DNA of 59,530 nt from the NCBI GenBank assembly GCA_011391495.1, contig JAABQK010000016.1:1-59530 (forward strand), given 5' to 3'. The stretch is from Hydrogenophaga sp. (lineage in GTDB: Bacteria > Pseudomonadota > Gammaproteobacteria > Burkholderiales > Burkholderiaceae_C). Made by a program: the position numbers and the translations under genes. Positions 25,876 through 37,092 of this stretch are shown here, piece after piece. Every line of letters starts with the position of its first letter. Position 1 is the first letter of the stretch. The notes beneath the pieces were generated by a model that did not search any database, was not told the DNA's origin, and saw only the letters and a program-made list of their open reading frames with translations.

Positions 25876-25879
<4 letters not shown>
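25811..25879 (+). CDS. 22-codon linking ORF between miaA and the ABC ATPase
   Basis: An ATG overlaps the miaA stop (ATGA) and its own TGA overlaps the GTG start of the ABC gene (GTGA). It encodes 22 residues beginning [12 protein letters not shown]. Reading through it would translationally couple the two genes; the peptide itself shows no motif. It could equally be chance in high-GC DNA. Confidence 0.3.
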
Positions 25880-26541
<662 letters not shown>

Positions 26542-26622
26542 AACCGGGGCTGTGCAAGGGCTGTGCGCTTCGGGCAACATGGCAGCGCACGGGAGCGACA
26601 CGTTGCCAATGGAGGGCACACC

Positions 26623-26775
26623 ATGGGTATCTGGATCGAGCTGGGGGTTTTCTTCGTCGCGCTGGCGTTTGGCATCTGGCAACTGCGCGACGTCAAGCGG
26701 GCCCAGGCCGAGCGCCTGGCGCGCGAGGCACAAAAGCGTGTTGCCGACGCCGATGCCGACTCCGGCCAGCGCTGA
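26623..26775 (+). CDS. 50-residue single-pass membrane protein
   Basis: [20 protein letters not shown] forms one hydrophobic helix, followed by a charged amphipathic helix ([18 protein letters not shown]) and an acidic end. ATG 26623 has GGAGGG 6-7 nt upstream. It lies 81 nt after the ABC ATPase. It could be a small partner of that ATPase or an independent membrane peptide; no family is known to me. Confidence 0.65.
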   Translation: MGIWIELGVFFVALAFGIWQLRDVKRAQAERLAREAQKRVADADADSGQR

Positions 26776-26788
26776 AACGTCCAGCCGC

Positions 26789-28072
26789 TCAGACCTTCAG
26801 GAACACGTCCCGATCCGGCGCGAAACAGGCGTGCAGCGGCAGCAGAGCGCCGCCCAGGGCGCGCGCGTCCGAGCCGATGCTGCCCAGCTCCAGCCGCGGC
26901 ATCTGCTGCAGGCCTTCGTGGTTGTAGGCCTTGAGCGCCTCGCCGGTCTGCGCCCACAGGCTGCGCAGCAGGTCGGGCGCCACCACGCCGTCGATCACCA
27001 CCGCTTCCACGTCCAGGAACGCGGTGCCGGCCACGATGCAGTGCGCCAGCGCCAGCGCGGCGCGGTCGATCCACTCGCGTGTGTGGGGCAGCCAGGGCAA
27101 CTGCATGGCGCGCGCGTCGTAGGCGGCCATGGGGTCGAGCGCGTGCTCGCGAAAGCGCTGCTCCAGGTCCCACAGCGAGGCCTGGCTGATGAGCTGCGGC
27201 GGCAGCTCCCTGCTGCCGGCCACAGCCACCTGCAGTGGCAATGAGGCCACGGCGCCTGCGTTGCCGTGCACGCCACGGTGCAGGTGCGAGTCGATCACCA
27301 GCCCGCCGCCGACGAAGGTGTCCAGGAACAGGTAGAGAAAGCTGTGGATGTCGCGCCCGCGCCCCTGCAGCAGCTCGGCCACGCAGGCGGCCGAGGTGTC
27401 CTTGGCGTAGCTCACCGGCAGATCGGTCAGGGCCTGCACCTCGGCGGCCAGGTCGATCTGGTTCCAGGCCAGCGACTGCGCTTCCGTCAGTCCCAGCATG
27501 CGGTGCCAGCCGCCGAGCTGGAACGGCGCGGCCACGCCCACGCCCACCACGCGGCTGCGCAGCGGGCCCAGGCCGTCCAGCAGACGGTTCAGGTTGCGCT
27601 TGATCGCGGGCAGCAGCACCGCGGCATCGGGAAACGGGTAGTCCAGCACCAGACGCTGTCGCACGCGGCCGGTGAAATCCACCAGCAACCAGTCGGCGCT
27701 GCGCCGGCCGACCTTGATACCCACCGCGAACGCACCGTCCGGGTTCAGTCCGATCGGCACCGAGGGCTGGCCCACGCGCCCACGCACCGGCGCTTCGCGG
27801 GTGAGCAGCTGGTCTTCGTCGAGCCGGGCGGTGATGAGGCCGATGGTCTGGGCCGTGAGTCCGGTCAGGCGCGCGAGATCGGCCTTGGGCAGGCTGCCGT
27901 GCACGCGCAGCGCCTGCAGCACCACACGTTCGTTGAACTGGCGCATGCCCACCTGGTTGGAGCCACGCGGGCGCAGGCGCGGTGCGCCCGCGGGTTCGGT
28001 CGCGGCGTCGGGTGCCGTTTCATCGGCGGTGTCGGTCGGATGCGGATCGGTCACAGGCGCCGAGTTTGACAT
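26789..28072 (-). CDS. ROK-family transcriptional regulator (FrcR-like)
   Basis: Protein of 427 residues. After a disordered 35-residue leader comes a winged helix ([34 protein letters not shown]) of the ROK/NagC/XylR type; the string is one continuous helix-turn-helix region. The ROK sugar-binding domain follows ([45 protein letters not shown]). The kinase-type ATP loop is not conserved, as in regulators. ATG 28072 is preferred to TTG 28081. It is the last gene of the frc operon, so it likely senses the imported sugar or its phosphate and represses at 31676-31706. Confidence 0.88.
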   Translation of the reverse strand: MSNSAPVTDPHPTDTADETAPDAATEPAGAPRLRPRGSNQVGMRQFNERVVLQALRVHGSLPKADLARLTGLTAQTIGLITARLDEDQLLTREAPVRGRVGQPSVPIGLNPDGAFAVGIKVGRRSADWLLVDFTGRVRQRLVLDYPFPDAAVLLPAIKRNLNRLLDGLGPLRSRVVGVGVAAPFQLGGWHRMLGLTEAQSLAWNQIDLAAEVQALTDLPVSYAKDTSAACVAELLQGRGRDIHSFLYLFLDTFVGGGLVIDSHLHRGVHGNAGAVASLPLQVAVAGSRELPPQLISQASLWDLEQRFREHALDPMAAYDARAMQLPWLPHTREWIDRAALALAHCIVAGTAFLDVEAVVIDGVVAPDLLRSLWAQTGEALKAYNHEGLQQMPRLELGSIGSDARALGGALLPLHACFAPDRDVFLKV

Positions 28073-28085
28073 GGGCGACAAGGGC

Positions 28086-28538
28086 CTACACCCGCAGGCT
28101 GTTGCCGAGCACGCCCTTGCGCAAGATGAAATTGCCCCAGGGCTCCAGTTCGCCGGTCACGACGATGGCGTAGGCCTTCTTCACGCGCTCGTAGAACGCG
28201 TAGCGCTCCACCGCTTCGGCCTGACCGTCCTGCAGGCCTTCCTGCGCCAGAACGGCCAGGGTTTCGCGCTGCAGGGCCGAGCGGTAGCCCGGCTCGCTGC
28301 CACCCACCTGCATGTAGGCCACGGGGTGCGGCACATCCTGGGCCAGCGGCAGGAGGCTGGCCACTGCCTGCACCGTTCGCGCCATGCCGATGCCCGGCAG
28401 GCGCAACACCGGCTTGCCGGCGCCCAGGCTCATGGCGGTGAAGTTGGCGTCGGCCAGCACCAGCGCGTCGTCGTGGCCCATCTCGGCCAGCAGCTTGAGC
28501 AGGTCCGGGCTGAGCAGGGGATCAATACCTTTGAGCAT
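28086..28538 (-). CDS. RbsD/FucU-family sugar mutarotase
   Basis: Protein of 150 residues. RbsD/FucU proteins interconvert pyranose and furanose or the anomers of free sugars. His22 in EMGHDDALVLADANF is the family catalytic His, and the C-terminal PWGNFILRKGV is FucU-like. It lies 13 nt after frcA and 13 nt before the ROK gene. In this setting it would convert the imported sugar into the form used by the PfkB kinase across the divergent promoter. That role is inferred. Confidence 0.88.
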   Translation of the reverse strand: MLKGIDPLLSPDLLKLLAEMGHDDALVLADANFTAMSLGAGKPVLRLPGIGMARTVQAVASLLPLAQDVPHPVAYMQVGGSEPGYRSALQRETLAVLAQEGLQDGQAEAVERYAFYERVKKAYAIVVTGELEPWGNFILRKGVLGNSLRV

Positions 28539-28551
28539 GATGGATCCGTGT

Positions 28552-29355
28552 TCAGGCCAGCACTTCTGGTGGCAACTCTTCGACCGTCATCGCACCGGTC
28601 ATCACCGCCACGGTGTCGCTCATGCTGATCTTCTTCGGGTTGACCACCGCCGCGCGCTTGCCCAGGCGGGCGATGTGGATGCGGTCGGCGATCTCGAACA
28701 CGTGCGGCATGTTGTGGCTGATGAGGATCACCGGCAGTCCCTTGTCGCGCACGCGGCGGATCAGTTCCAGCACCATGTTGCCCTCCTTCACGCCGAGCGC
28801 GGCGGTCGGCTCGTCCATGATCACCACGTGCTGCGCGAACGCCGCGGCGCGCGCCACGGCCACGCACTGGCGCTGGCCGCCGGAGAGCGTTTCCACCGCC
28901 TGCGTCATGGAGCGGATGCCGACCTTGAGGTCGTTCATGCGCGCGATGCTTTCATCCAGCATCTTCTTCTTGTCGATCATCTGCAGCACGCTGCCCAGAA
29001 GACCGGGGCGGCGGATTTCGCGGCCCAGGAACAGGTTCTCGGCGATCGTCATGGCCGGGGCCACGGCGAGGTCCTGGTACACCGTTTCGATGCCGGCGCG
29101 GCGCGCGTCGATCGGGCTCCTGAACTGGGCGCGCTGACCATCGAGGTAGATCTCCCCTTCGTCGGGGATCGTGGCGCCGGCGAGGCATTTGATCAGCGAG
29201 GACTTGCCAGCGCCGTTGTCGCCGATCACGGCCAGGATTTCTCCGGCGCGCAGTTCGAAGTCGGCACCGTCGAGCGCGGTGACCTGGCCGTAGCGCTTGA
29301 CCAGGCCCCTGGCCTGGATCACGAGCGGGCTTTGTGCGTTGGGGGCGGTGGACAT
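28552..29355 (-). CDS. frcA: Sugar ABC transporter ATP-binding protein, FrcA-like
   Basis: Protein of 267 residues with one nucleotide-binding domain, unlike RbsA or XylG, which have two; this is the FrcA type. Walker A GDNGAGKSS, signature LSGGQRQCVAVARA, Walker B VVIMDEPTAALGV and switch HN of LISHNMPHVFEIADR. The wording RSPIDARRAGIETVYQ and AENLFLGREIRRPG matches Sinorhizobium FrcA as I recall it. Its ATG overlaps the frcC stop (TGATG), indicating coupling. Confidence 0.88.
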   Translation of the reverse strand: MSTAPNAQSPLVIQARGLVKRYGQVTALDGADFELRAGEILAVIGDNGAGKSSLIKCLAGATIPDEGEIYLDGQRAQFRSPIDARRAGIETVYQDLAVAPAMTIAENLFLGREIRRPGLLGSVLQMIDKKKMLDESIARMNDLKVGIRSMTQAVETLSGGQRQCVAVARAAAFAQHVVIMDEPTAALGVKEGNMVLELIRRVRDKGLPVILISHNMPHVFEIADRIHIARLGKRAAVVNPKKISMSDTVAVMTGAMTVEELPPEVLA

Positions 29356-30314
29356 CAGCGGGCTCCTTTGCGTGACATCTGGTCGGTCAAGACCGCAAGA
29401 ATGACAAGAACACCCGTGACCAGGATCTGGTAGACGGATGAGACGCCCATGAGCGTGAGGCCGTTGCGGAACACGCCGACGATCAGCGCGCCCACCAGGG
29501 TGCCGAGGATGATGCCGCGGCCACCGAACAGGCTGGTGCCGCCCAGCACCACGGCGGTGATGGCGTCGAGGTTTTCGGTCTGCCCGGCGTTCGGGTCGCC
29601 GGCGCCGATGCGCGCCACCGACAGCAGCGAAGCCAGACCGTAGAACACGCCGGCCAGCACGTACACCCCCAGCAGCACCTTGTCGGTGGAGATGCCGGTC
29701 AGGCGCGTGGCTTCCGGGCTGTTGCCCACGGCGTAGATGTGGCGGCCCGGCGCGGTCTCGCGCAGGAACAGCCAGGTGATGAGATAGAGCGCGAGCATGA
29801 GCACCACGCCGTACAGGATGTTGGTTTCACCGATGCGGAACGAGTTGCCGAGCCAGGTCATGCCCTCGGACACCTCGGTGATGGTCTGCGAACCCGAGTA
29901 GAGCTGGGTGATGGCGAACGCGATGTTCAGCGTGCCCAGCGTGACGATGAAGGGTGGCAGCTTCGCCTTGGTGACCAGAAGGCCGTTGACCAGGCCGAAA
30001 CCGGCGGTGGCGGCGATGCCCAGGGTGATCGCGACCGGAGCCGGGAGGCCGAAGTCGGCGCCCATCTTGGTCATCACGATGCTGCCCAGCGCCATGATCA
30101 TGCCGCACGACAGGTCGATGCCGGCGGTGAGAATGATGAGGGTCTGGCCGATGGCGATGGTGCCCACCACCATCACCTGCTGCAGGATCAGCGAGAAGTT
30201 CTGCAGCGTCAGGAAGCGGTCGCTCTGCGTGGCGAAAAACAGGCAGGCACACACCAGGGCAATGAAGGGCCCGAGCGTGCCCATGGGCGGAAGTTTGGCT
30301 TTGATGGCATTCAT
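29355..30314 (-). CDS. frcC: Sugar ABC transporter permease, FrcC-like
   Basis: Protein of 319 residues with about ten hydrophobic segments. The BPD_transp_2 signature regions AGIDLSCGMIMALGSIV, LPPFIVTLGTLNIA and TAVVLGGTSLFGGRG are those of ribose/fructose-type CUT2 permeases. It lies between frcB and frcA in the operon. A 258-bp gap to frcB carries repeat copy 4. Confidence 0.88.
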   Translation of the reverse strand: MNAIKAKLPPMGTLGPFIALVCACLFFATQSDRFLTLQNFSLILQQVMVVGTIAIGQTLIILTAGIDLSCGMIMALGSIVMTKMGADFGLPAPVAITLGIAATAGFGLVNGLLVTKAKLPPFIVTLGTLNIAFAITQLYSGSQTITEVSEGMTWLGNSFRIGETNILYGVVLMLALYLITWLFLRETAPGRHIYAVGNSPEATRLTGISTDKVLLGVYVLAGVFYGLASLLSVARIGAGDPNAGQTENLDAITAVVLGGTSLFGGRGIILGTLVGALIVGVFRNGLTLMGVSSVYQILVTGVLVILAVLTDQMSRKGAR

Positions 30315-30451
30315 GGCGGTGGCCCGTCCAATCAGAGAAGAGGAAGTTGCGGCATCACTGCGCCCAGATGGCGAAGGTGCTGACGATGACCCGTCTGACG
30401 CGGGCTATCGAAATCAAAAGATCAAGGAGGCAGGAGGTGACCCCATCCAGG

Positions 30452-30546
30452 GGCACCAAGGGTCCGGCTCGGCCGGCCCGAGGTGCCGTCCCCCCTCCCC
30501 GCCGGAGGCGGCCAGAGAGGGGGAAGCCGCGCAGCGGCGCAGGGGG
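30452..30546 (-). repeat. Two-hairpin dispersed repeat, copy 4 (divergent), between frcB and frcC
   Basis: Read on the minus strand it follows the frcB stop by 26 nt. The long stem at 30452-30487 has outer arms GGCACC/GGTGCC and inner arms CCGGC/GCCGG around TCG. The short hairpin (C6 ... G5-6) at 30489-30546 is expanded by an extra inserted stem. The rest of the 30315-30572 gap shows no gene, only a GGAGGCAGGAGG purine tract at 30426. Confidence 0.65.
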
Positions 30547-30572
30547 GTGAACCCTGCCACCTCAGGGGGGAG

Positions 30573-31571
30573 TTACTTGTTGCCCCAGCAGAGATCCGTA
30601 CCGGTCTTCACGTCCTTGCTGTCCACACCAGCCATGGCCTTGGCAGCGATCAGCGTCACGCCCGTGTCGGTGTATCCGCTGACCTTCTTTCCGGTCTTGG
30701 CGTATTCCACCCCCGCGGCCACGCCCATGGCGGCCATGCGCAGCGGGTACTGTTGCGAGGTCGCGGCGATCACGCCGGCGCCCACGTCCTTGATGCCGGC
30801 GCAGCCACCGTCCACCGAGACGATGACCACGTCTTTGTCCTTGCCAGCGGCTTTCAGTGCCTTGTAGGCACCGGCGGCGGCGGGTTCGTTGATGGTGTAG
30901 ACGAGGTTGATGCCGGGGTTCTTCTGCAGGCAGTTCTCCATGCCGGTCTGGCCCTTCGCGGCGTCACCGAAGCTGTCGGCCATGCAGACCACCTCGTCGG
31001 GCTTGGCCAGGTCGTTGCTCTTGGCGTCCAGCGACTTCAGTCCGTAGCCTTGCAGGAAGCCGTTGTGGCGCTGCGCGCCCACCGGGTGGCCCGGGAACAG
31101 GTCGAGCGTGGCGATGACGGGCTTCTTGGCGCCCAGCGCGGCCTTGGCGTACTGGCCGATCAGCACGCCAGCCTTGTAGTTGTCGGTGGCGAACAGGCCG
31201 TCCACGGCGGTGACCGGGTCGGTCGGGCTGTCGAGGGCGATCACCTGCACACCCTGCGCCTGGGCTTTCTTGATGGCAGGAATGATGGCCTTGGCGTCGC
31301 TGGGGGTGATCAGGATGGTCTTGGCACCGGCGGCGATCATGTTTTCCATGGCGGTCACCTGGCCGGCGTTGTCGCCATCGGTCTTGCCGGCAGCGGACAG
31401 CAGCTTGGCGCCCAGTTTCTTGGCTTCGGCGGTGGCGCCTTCCTTCATCTTCACGAAGAAGGGGTTGGATTCCGTCTTGGTGATCAGGCCGATCACGGGC
31501 TCGGCGGCCGAGGCCGCACCAACGGCCAGGGCCAAGGCAGAAAAGACGACAGCGGGGGCGATTTTTTTCAC
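30573..31571 (-). CDS. frcB: Sugar ABC transporter substrate-binding protein, FrcB-like
   Basis: Protein of 332 residues. Signal peptide MKKIAPAVVFSALALAVGAA with cleavage at ASA-A. The mature protein is a periplasmic binding protein of the ribose/fructose type (PVIGLITKTESNPFFVKMKE, LITPSDAKAIIPAIKKAQ, VIALDSPTDPVTAVDGLFAT). GGAG (31576-31579) supports the start. First gene of the frc operon. Fructose, ribose or mannose are the known ligands of Frc systems; fructose best fits the neighbouring kinase, Pgi and ED genes. Confidence 0.9.
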   Translation of the reverse strand: MKKIAPAVVFSALALAVGAASAAEPVIGLITKTESNPFFVKMKEGATAEAKKLGAKLLSAAGKTDGDNAGQVTAMENMIAAGAKTILITPSDAKAIIPAIKKAQAQGVQVIALDSPTDPVTAVDGLFATDNYKAGVLIGQYAKAALGAKKPVIATLDLFPGHPVGAQRHNGFLQGYGLKSLDAKSNDLAKPDEVVCMADSFGDAAKGQTGMENCLQKNPGINLVYTINEPAAAGAYKALKAAGKDKDVVIVSVDGGCAGIKDVGAGVIAATSQQYPLRMAAMGVAAGVEYAKTGKKVSGYTDTGVTLIAAKAMAGVDSKDVKTGTDLCWGNK

Positions 31572-31675
31572 GGATGTCTCCTCGAGGGATGGATGATGGT
31601 CAATACAGGGACGGGGCTCAGACCGCTGCAGCGCGGCTCATGGGGTTTTCACGAAGTGCGCTGCGGGCTGGCTGA

Positions 31676-31706
31676 ACTATAGTGGTGTTCAGGTTAATAA
31701 ATCAAC
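31676..31706 (-). promoter_or_regulatory. frcB promoter with overlapping operator candidate
   Basis: On the minus strand TTGATT (31705-31700), an 18-nt spacer and TATAGT (31681-31676) form a good sigma-70 promoter for frcB. The dyad GTTAAT-AA-ATCAAC (31693-31706; half-site GTTRAT) overlaps the -35 and lies 12 nt before the kinase ATG on the other strand. It is placed to control both directions. The ROK protein of this operon is the obvious candidate; this is inference. Confidence 0.55.
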
Positions 31707-31717
31707 TGGATTTAGTT

Positions 31718-32731
31718 ATGGTTTTCCCTAAGCCCAATTTGCCCATTCAAGTCGCCACCGCCGGCGAAGCCCTGATCGACATGATCGAAGAAGCCGACGG
31801 CCGCGTGCGCCCCTGTGCTGGCGGTGCGGTCTACAACCTCACGCGCGCCCTCGGCCTGCAAGGCGTGGGCACGCTGTACCTGAATCCGCTCTCCCGCGAC
31901 CGTTTTGGCCGCATGCTGGCCGAAGGCATCCACGAGGCACGCGTGATGCTGGCCAACGAGGTGCCGGTCCACGAGCCCACCTCGCTCGCCGTCGTCGGAC
32001 TGGACGAACACGGCAAGGCCAGCTACAGCTTCTACCGCGACGGGGTGGCAGACCGGCAGGTGCATGCGCCGGCCATGACGGCGCAGTGCGCAGCCCTGTC
32101 GCAGCTGAAAGTGGTGGCCACCGGCTGCCTCGCGCTGGTGGCCGACGATGCCAGCAAATACCTGCCCTGGCTCAAGGCCCAGCGCGCGGCCGGTCGTCTG
32201 GTGGTGGTGGACGCCAACCTGCGTCCGGCCATCGTCCCCGACATGGCGGCCTACCAGGCCAGCGTGATGGCCGCACTCGGCCAGGCCGACATCGTCAAGG
32301 TGAGCGACGACGACCTGCAAACCCTGGGCTTCAGCGCAGCAGACCCCTTGCAGGCTGCGCGCGAACTGCTGGCCGTGACGCCTGCGCGCTGGCTGGCGCT
32401 CACCCTGGGCGCCAAAGGCGCGGTCCTGCTGCAGCGCGACGGCGCCGGCTGGCAGGCGGCCGAATCCGTGCCGGTCACGGTGGCCGATACCGTGGGTGCG
32501 GGCGACTGCTTCCTCGCCGGCATGCTGGTGGCGCTGCTGCAACGCCCGGCCATGCAGGCCGCGCACAAGGCCAGCGAACTGCGGCTGGACGCCCAAGACG
32601 TGGAACACATCCTGGGCCACGCCGTGGCCAGCGCCAGCCTGTGCGTGATGCAAACGGGCTGCGTGCCGCCCAGTCTGGCGCAGGCACAGGCGCGTGTGCG
32701 GAGCGCCCGTCCGCTGTTCCGGACCCTCTGA
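31718..32731 (+). CDS. PfkB-family carbohydrate kinase (probable fructokinase)
   Basis: Protein of 337 residues. Ribokinase-fold motifs are AGGAVYNLTRALGLQG near the start, VVVDANLRPAIV in the middle and the ATP/catalytic site DTVGAGDCFLAGML. The opening ATAGEALIDMIEEADG resembles ScrK-type fructokinases. Start ATG 31718 was chosen because ATG 31682 would run through the promoter. Divergent from frcB and upstream of the ED operon, so it probably makes fructose 6-phosphate for Pgi. The exact sugar is not proved by sequence. Confidence 0.87.
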   Translation: MVFPKPNLPIQVATAGEALIDMIEEADGRVRPCAGGAVYNLTRALGLQGVGTLYLNPLSRDRFGRMLAEGIHEARVMLANEVPVHEPTSLAVVGLDEHGKASYSFYRDGVADRQVHAPAMTAQCAALSQLKVVATGCLALVADDASKYLPWLKAQRAAGRLVVVDANLRPAIVPDMAAYQASVMAALGQADIVKVSDDDLQTLGFSAADPLQAARELLAVTPARWLALTLGAKGAVLLQRDGAGWQAAESVPVTVADTVGAGDCFLAGMLVALLQRPAMQAAHKASELRLDAQDVEHILGHAVASASLCVMQTGCVPPSLAQAQARVRSARPLFRTL

Positions 32732-32733
32732 AG

Positions 32734-32779
32734 CCCCGCAAGCGGCCTCCCGCACACCGTGCACGGAGCTTGCTTGGGG
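32734..32779 (+). terminator. Hairpin after the sugar kinase gene
   Basis: CCCC-GCAAGC (32734-32743) pairs with GCTTGC-TT-GGGG (32768-32779), separated by a 24-nt GC-rich loop. Only TTT follows, so termination would be partial. It separates the kinase from zwf. Confidence 0.4.
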
Positions 32780-32803
32780 TTTCGGCGCAAAAAGAACCCG
32801 TCA

Positions 32804-32818
32804 TGTAACTTGATTACA
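32804..32818 (+). promoter_or_regulatory. HexR-type operator upstream of zwf
   Basis: TGTAA-CTTGA-TTACA is a perfect 5-bp dyad with N5, matching the length and arms of known HexR sites (TGTAATTAAATTACA type). It is 35 bp before the zwf ATG in an unusually AT-rich patch. HexR (RpiR family) senses KDPG and typically represses zwf, edd and eda. No hexR gene lies in the window. Confidence 0.6.
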
Positions 32819-32852
32819 TTAAACTGAAATTTTTCCGTAACCACCCACAACC

Positions 32853-34328
32853 ATGGTCGCACCCACCACCACCCCTACACCCCCTGCCCCGCTCGACCTG
32901 GTGATCTTTGGCGGTGTGGGTGACCTCTCGGTGCGCAAGCTGCTGCCAGCGCTGTACATGGCGCACCTGCACAACAACCTGCCCGCGCAGACCCGCATCC
33001 ACGCCCTCGGCCGCCAGTCCTGGGATCGCGCGGTCTTCCTGGCCTTCATCCAGGACAAGGTGCCTGGCTTCATCGAGACCAAGGCCTTTGAAGGCGTCGC
33101 GTGGCAGGGCTTTCTCGATCGCCTGCATTACGTGAGCCTGGACGCCACGCAGCCGCAAGACTTCGACGCCCTCGCCGCCGCCATGCAGCCTGGCTCGGAG
33201 CGCGTGTACTACCTCGCCACCGCGCCCAGCCTGTTCACAGCCATCTGCGCGAACCTGTCCGCCGCCAAGCTGATCGACGCCCGCTCGCGCGTGGTGCTGG
33301 AAAAGCCGCTCGGCCACGACCTGGCATCCGCACAGGCGATCAACGACGAGGTGGGCCGCCATTTCGAGGAACAGCAGATCTTCCGCATCGACCACTACCT
33401 GGGCAAGGAAACGGTGCAGAACCTGATGGTGCTGCGCTTTGGCAACACCATCTTCGAACCGCTCTGGCGCAGCCCCTACATCAAGAGCGTGCAGATCACG
33501 GTGGCCGAGAGCGTCGGCGTGGGCAGCCGCGCCGGTTTCTATGACGGTACCGGCGCACTGCGCGACATGGTGCAGAACCACCTGCTGCAGCTGCTGTGCA
33601 TCGTGGCCATGGAACCGCCGGTGTCGCTCGACCCCGACGCCGTGCGCGACGAAAAGCTCAAGGTGCTGCGCTCGCTGCGCCCCATGACCATGGCCGACGT
33701 GGCCACGGACACCGTGCGCGGCCAGTACAGCGCCGGCGCGTCCGACGGGGACGCAGCCGTGGGCTACCTGCAGGAAGCCAACATCCCGGCCGACAGCAAC
33801 ACCGAGACCTTCGTGGCGCTGAAGGCCCACATCAACAACTGGCGCTGGGCCAACGTGCCGATCTTCCTGCGCACCGGCAAGCGCATGGCCGAACGCCGCT
33901 CGGAGATCGTCATCGAGTTCGCCGACCTGCCCTTCACCATCTTCCAGGACTCGCCACGCCAGTCGGTCAACCGCCTGATGATCCGCCTGCAGCCGGAAGA
34001 GCACATCCAGCTGCAGATGATGGCCAAGGAGCCCGGCAGTGGCATGCGGCTGCGTCCGGTGAGCCTGAATCTGGACCTGGAATCCGCCTTCTCCGAGCGC
34101 CGCGCCGAAGCCTACGAACGCCTGCTGATGGACGTGATCAAGGGCCGCCTGACGCACTTCATGCGCCGCGACGAGCTCGAATCGGCCTGGACCTGGGTCG
34201 AGCCCATCATCAACGGCTGGCAACAGCTCAACGAAAAGCCCAAGGCCTACACCGCGGGCAGCTGGGGGCCGGCGGCCTCGTCGGCCCTCATGGCGCGGGA
34301 AGGCTCCTCCTGGGTGGAGGAGTCGTGA
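32853..34328 (+). CDS. zwf: Glucose-6-phosphate 1-dehydrogenase
   Basis: Protein of 491 residues, the normal length. Oxidises glucose 6-phosphate to 6-phosphogluconolactone with NAD(P). Coenzyme loop GGVGDLSVRKLLPAL at residues 20-34 is a variant of GASGDLAKRKL. The active-site motif RIDHYLGKETVQN spans residues 178-190, with the usual catalytic Asp-His and substrate Lys185. First gene of zwf-pgl-edd-eda-pgi. ATG 32853 has no clear Shine-Dalgarno, but the protein begins correctly there. Confidence 0.95.
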   Translation: MVAPTTTPTPPAPLDLVIFGGVGDLSVRKLLPALYMAHLHNNLPAQTRIHALGRQSWDRAVFLAFIQDKVPGFIETKAFEGVAWQGFLDRLHYVSLDATQPQDFDALAAAMQPGSERVYYLATAPSLFTAICANLSAAKLIDARSRVVLEKPLGHDLASAQAINDEVGRHFEEQQIFRIDHYLGKETVQNLMVLRFGNTIFEPLWRSPYIKSVQITVAESVGVGSRAGFYDGTGALRDMVQNHLLQLLCIVAMEPPVSLDPDAVRDEKLKVLRSLRPMTMADVATDTVRGQYSAGASDGDAAVGYLQEANIPADSNTETFVALKAHINNWRWANVPIFLRTGKRMAERRSEIVIEFADLPFTIFQDSPRQSVNRLMIRLQPEEHIQLQMMAKEPGSGMRLRPVSLNLDLESAFSERRAEAYERLLMDVIKGRLTHFMRRDELESAWTWVEPIINGWQQLNEKPKAYTAGSWGPAASSALMAREGSSWVEES

Positions 34329-34335
34329 ACATGGC

Positions 34336-34410
34336 ACCCCCCTGCGCCGCTTCGCGTCTTCCCCCAGGGGGACAACACCAGTGGCCCGGCAAAGCCGGTT
34401 CCACGGTGTT
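34336..34410 (+). repeat. Two-hairpin dispersed repeat, copy 5, between zwf and pgl
   Basis: Starts 8 nt after the zwf stop. Short hairpin CCCCC-A-GGGGG (34361-34371). Long stem 34374-34410: AACACC/GGTGTT, GTGG/CCAC, CCGGC/GCCGG, loop AAA. GTGG/CCAC replaces GCGG/CCGC of copies 1 and 7 with pairing kept. Confidence 0.85.
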
Positions 34411-34440
34411 CTTGAACAGAGACACCTCATACCTGCACCC

Positions 34441-35130
34441 ATGATCACCGAACACACCAACGCGACACCCGCCACACTGGCCGCGCACATCGCCGACGCC
34501 CTGCGCGCGGCCATCACCGCGCGTGGCCAGGCGAGCCTGGCGGTGTCGGGCGGCAGGTCGCCCATCCCCCTGTTCGAGGCGCTGCGCGAGCAGGAGCTGG
34601 ACTGGTCACAAGTGACCGTGGTGCTGGTGGACGAGCGCGTGGTCCCGCGCGACCATGCCGACAGCAACACCGCCCTGGTGGCGCGACACCTGCTGCAAGG
34701 CAAGGCCGTTGCGGCGCGTTTCCTGCCCTTCTTCCGCGAGCTCGCACCCAAGTTCAACGCCGAGGTGCTCGACGCCCTGGTGCGCGACGCCAGCGAACGG
34801 ATCGCCGCCCTGCCCTGGCCGCTCGACGTGGCCGTGCTCGGCATGGGGGAAGACGCCCACACAGCCTCGCTGTTCCCCGGCGCGCCCGGCTACGCGCGCG
34901 CCATCGCCACCGATGACCGCCTGGCATGGGTGGTGCCCGACACGGCGCCGCATGCGCGCATAAGCTTAACGCTCAGCGCCCTGCTCGCCGCGCGCGAACT
35001 GGTGCTCTCCATCGCAGGCGAGAGCAAGCTCGCCGTCTACCGCCGCGCCGCCGAGAGGGCCGACGAGGCCATGCCGATTTCGCTGGTACTCAACCAGTCA
35101 CAAACTCCCATCAGCGTCTGGATGACATGA
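34441..35130 (+). CDS. pgl: 6-phosphogluconolactonase
   Basis: Protein of 229 residues. Hydrolyses 6-phosphogluconolactone to 6-phosphogluconate. Pgl/NagB-fold motifs are ASLAVSGGRSPIPLFEAL, VTVVLVDERVVPRDHADSN and VAVLGMGEDAHTASLFPG. Start ATG 34441 lies 30 nt after repeat copy 5; an in-frame ATG at 34381 is inside the repeat and was rejected. No strong Shine-Dalgarno. Confidence 0.93.
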   Translation: MITEHTNATPATLAAHIADALRAAITARGQASLAVSGGRSPIPLFEALREQELDWSQVTVVLVDERVVPRDHADSNTALVARHLLQGKAVAARFLPFFRELAPKFNAEVLDALVRDASERIAALPWPLDVAVLGMGEDAHTASLFPGAPGYARAIATDDRLAWVVPDTAPHARISLTLSALLAARELVLSIAGESKLAVYRRAAERADEAMPISLVLNQSQTPISVWMT

Positions 35131-35133
35131 ACA

Positions 35134-35219
35134 CCCCCGTCGCTTGCTCGCTGCGCGTAGCCGCATCCCCCCTCAAGGGGGCAACACCTGCGGCCTGGCA
35201 AAGCCAGTTCCACGGTGTT
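35134..35219 (+). repeat. Two-hairpin dispersed repeat, copy 6, between pgl and edd
   Basis: Starts 3-4 nt after the pgl stop. Short hairpin CCCCCC-TCAA-GGGGG, then long stem 35183-35219 with AACACC/GGTGTT outside and CTGGC/GCCAG inside around AAA. The inner pair change (CCGGC/GCCGG in other copies) is compensatory on both arms. The middle arms GCGG/CCAC have one mismatch. Confidence 0.85.
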
Positions 35220-35246
35220 CTTGAACAAACCTCCTGAAAGCCCACG

Positions 35247-37079
<1,833 letters not shown>

Positions 37080-37092
37080 ACTGGACATCCCC

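Noticed and set aside
32804..32820. FNR box reading of the TTGAT stretch before zwf
   Set aside because: TTGATTACATTAA lacks the ATCAA right arm; the TGTAA/TTACA dyad fits HexR much better.
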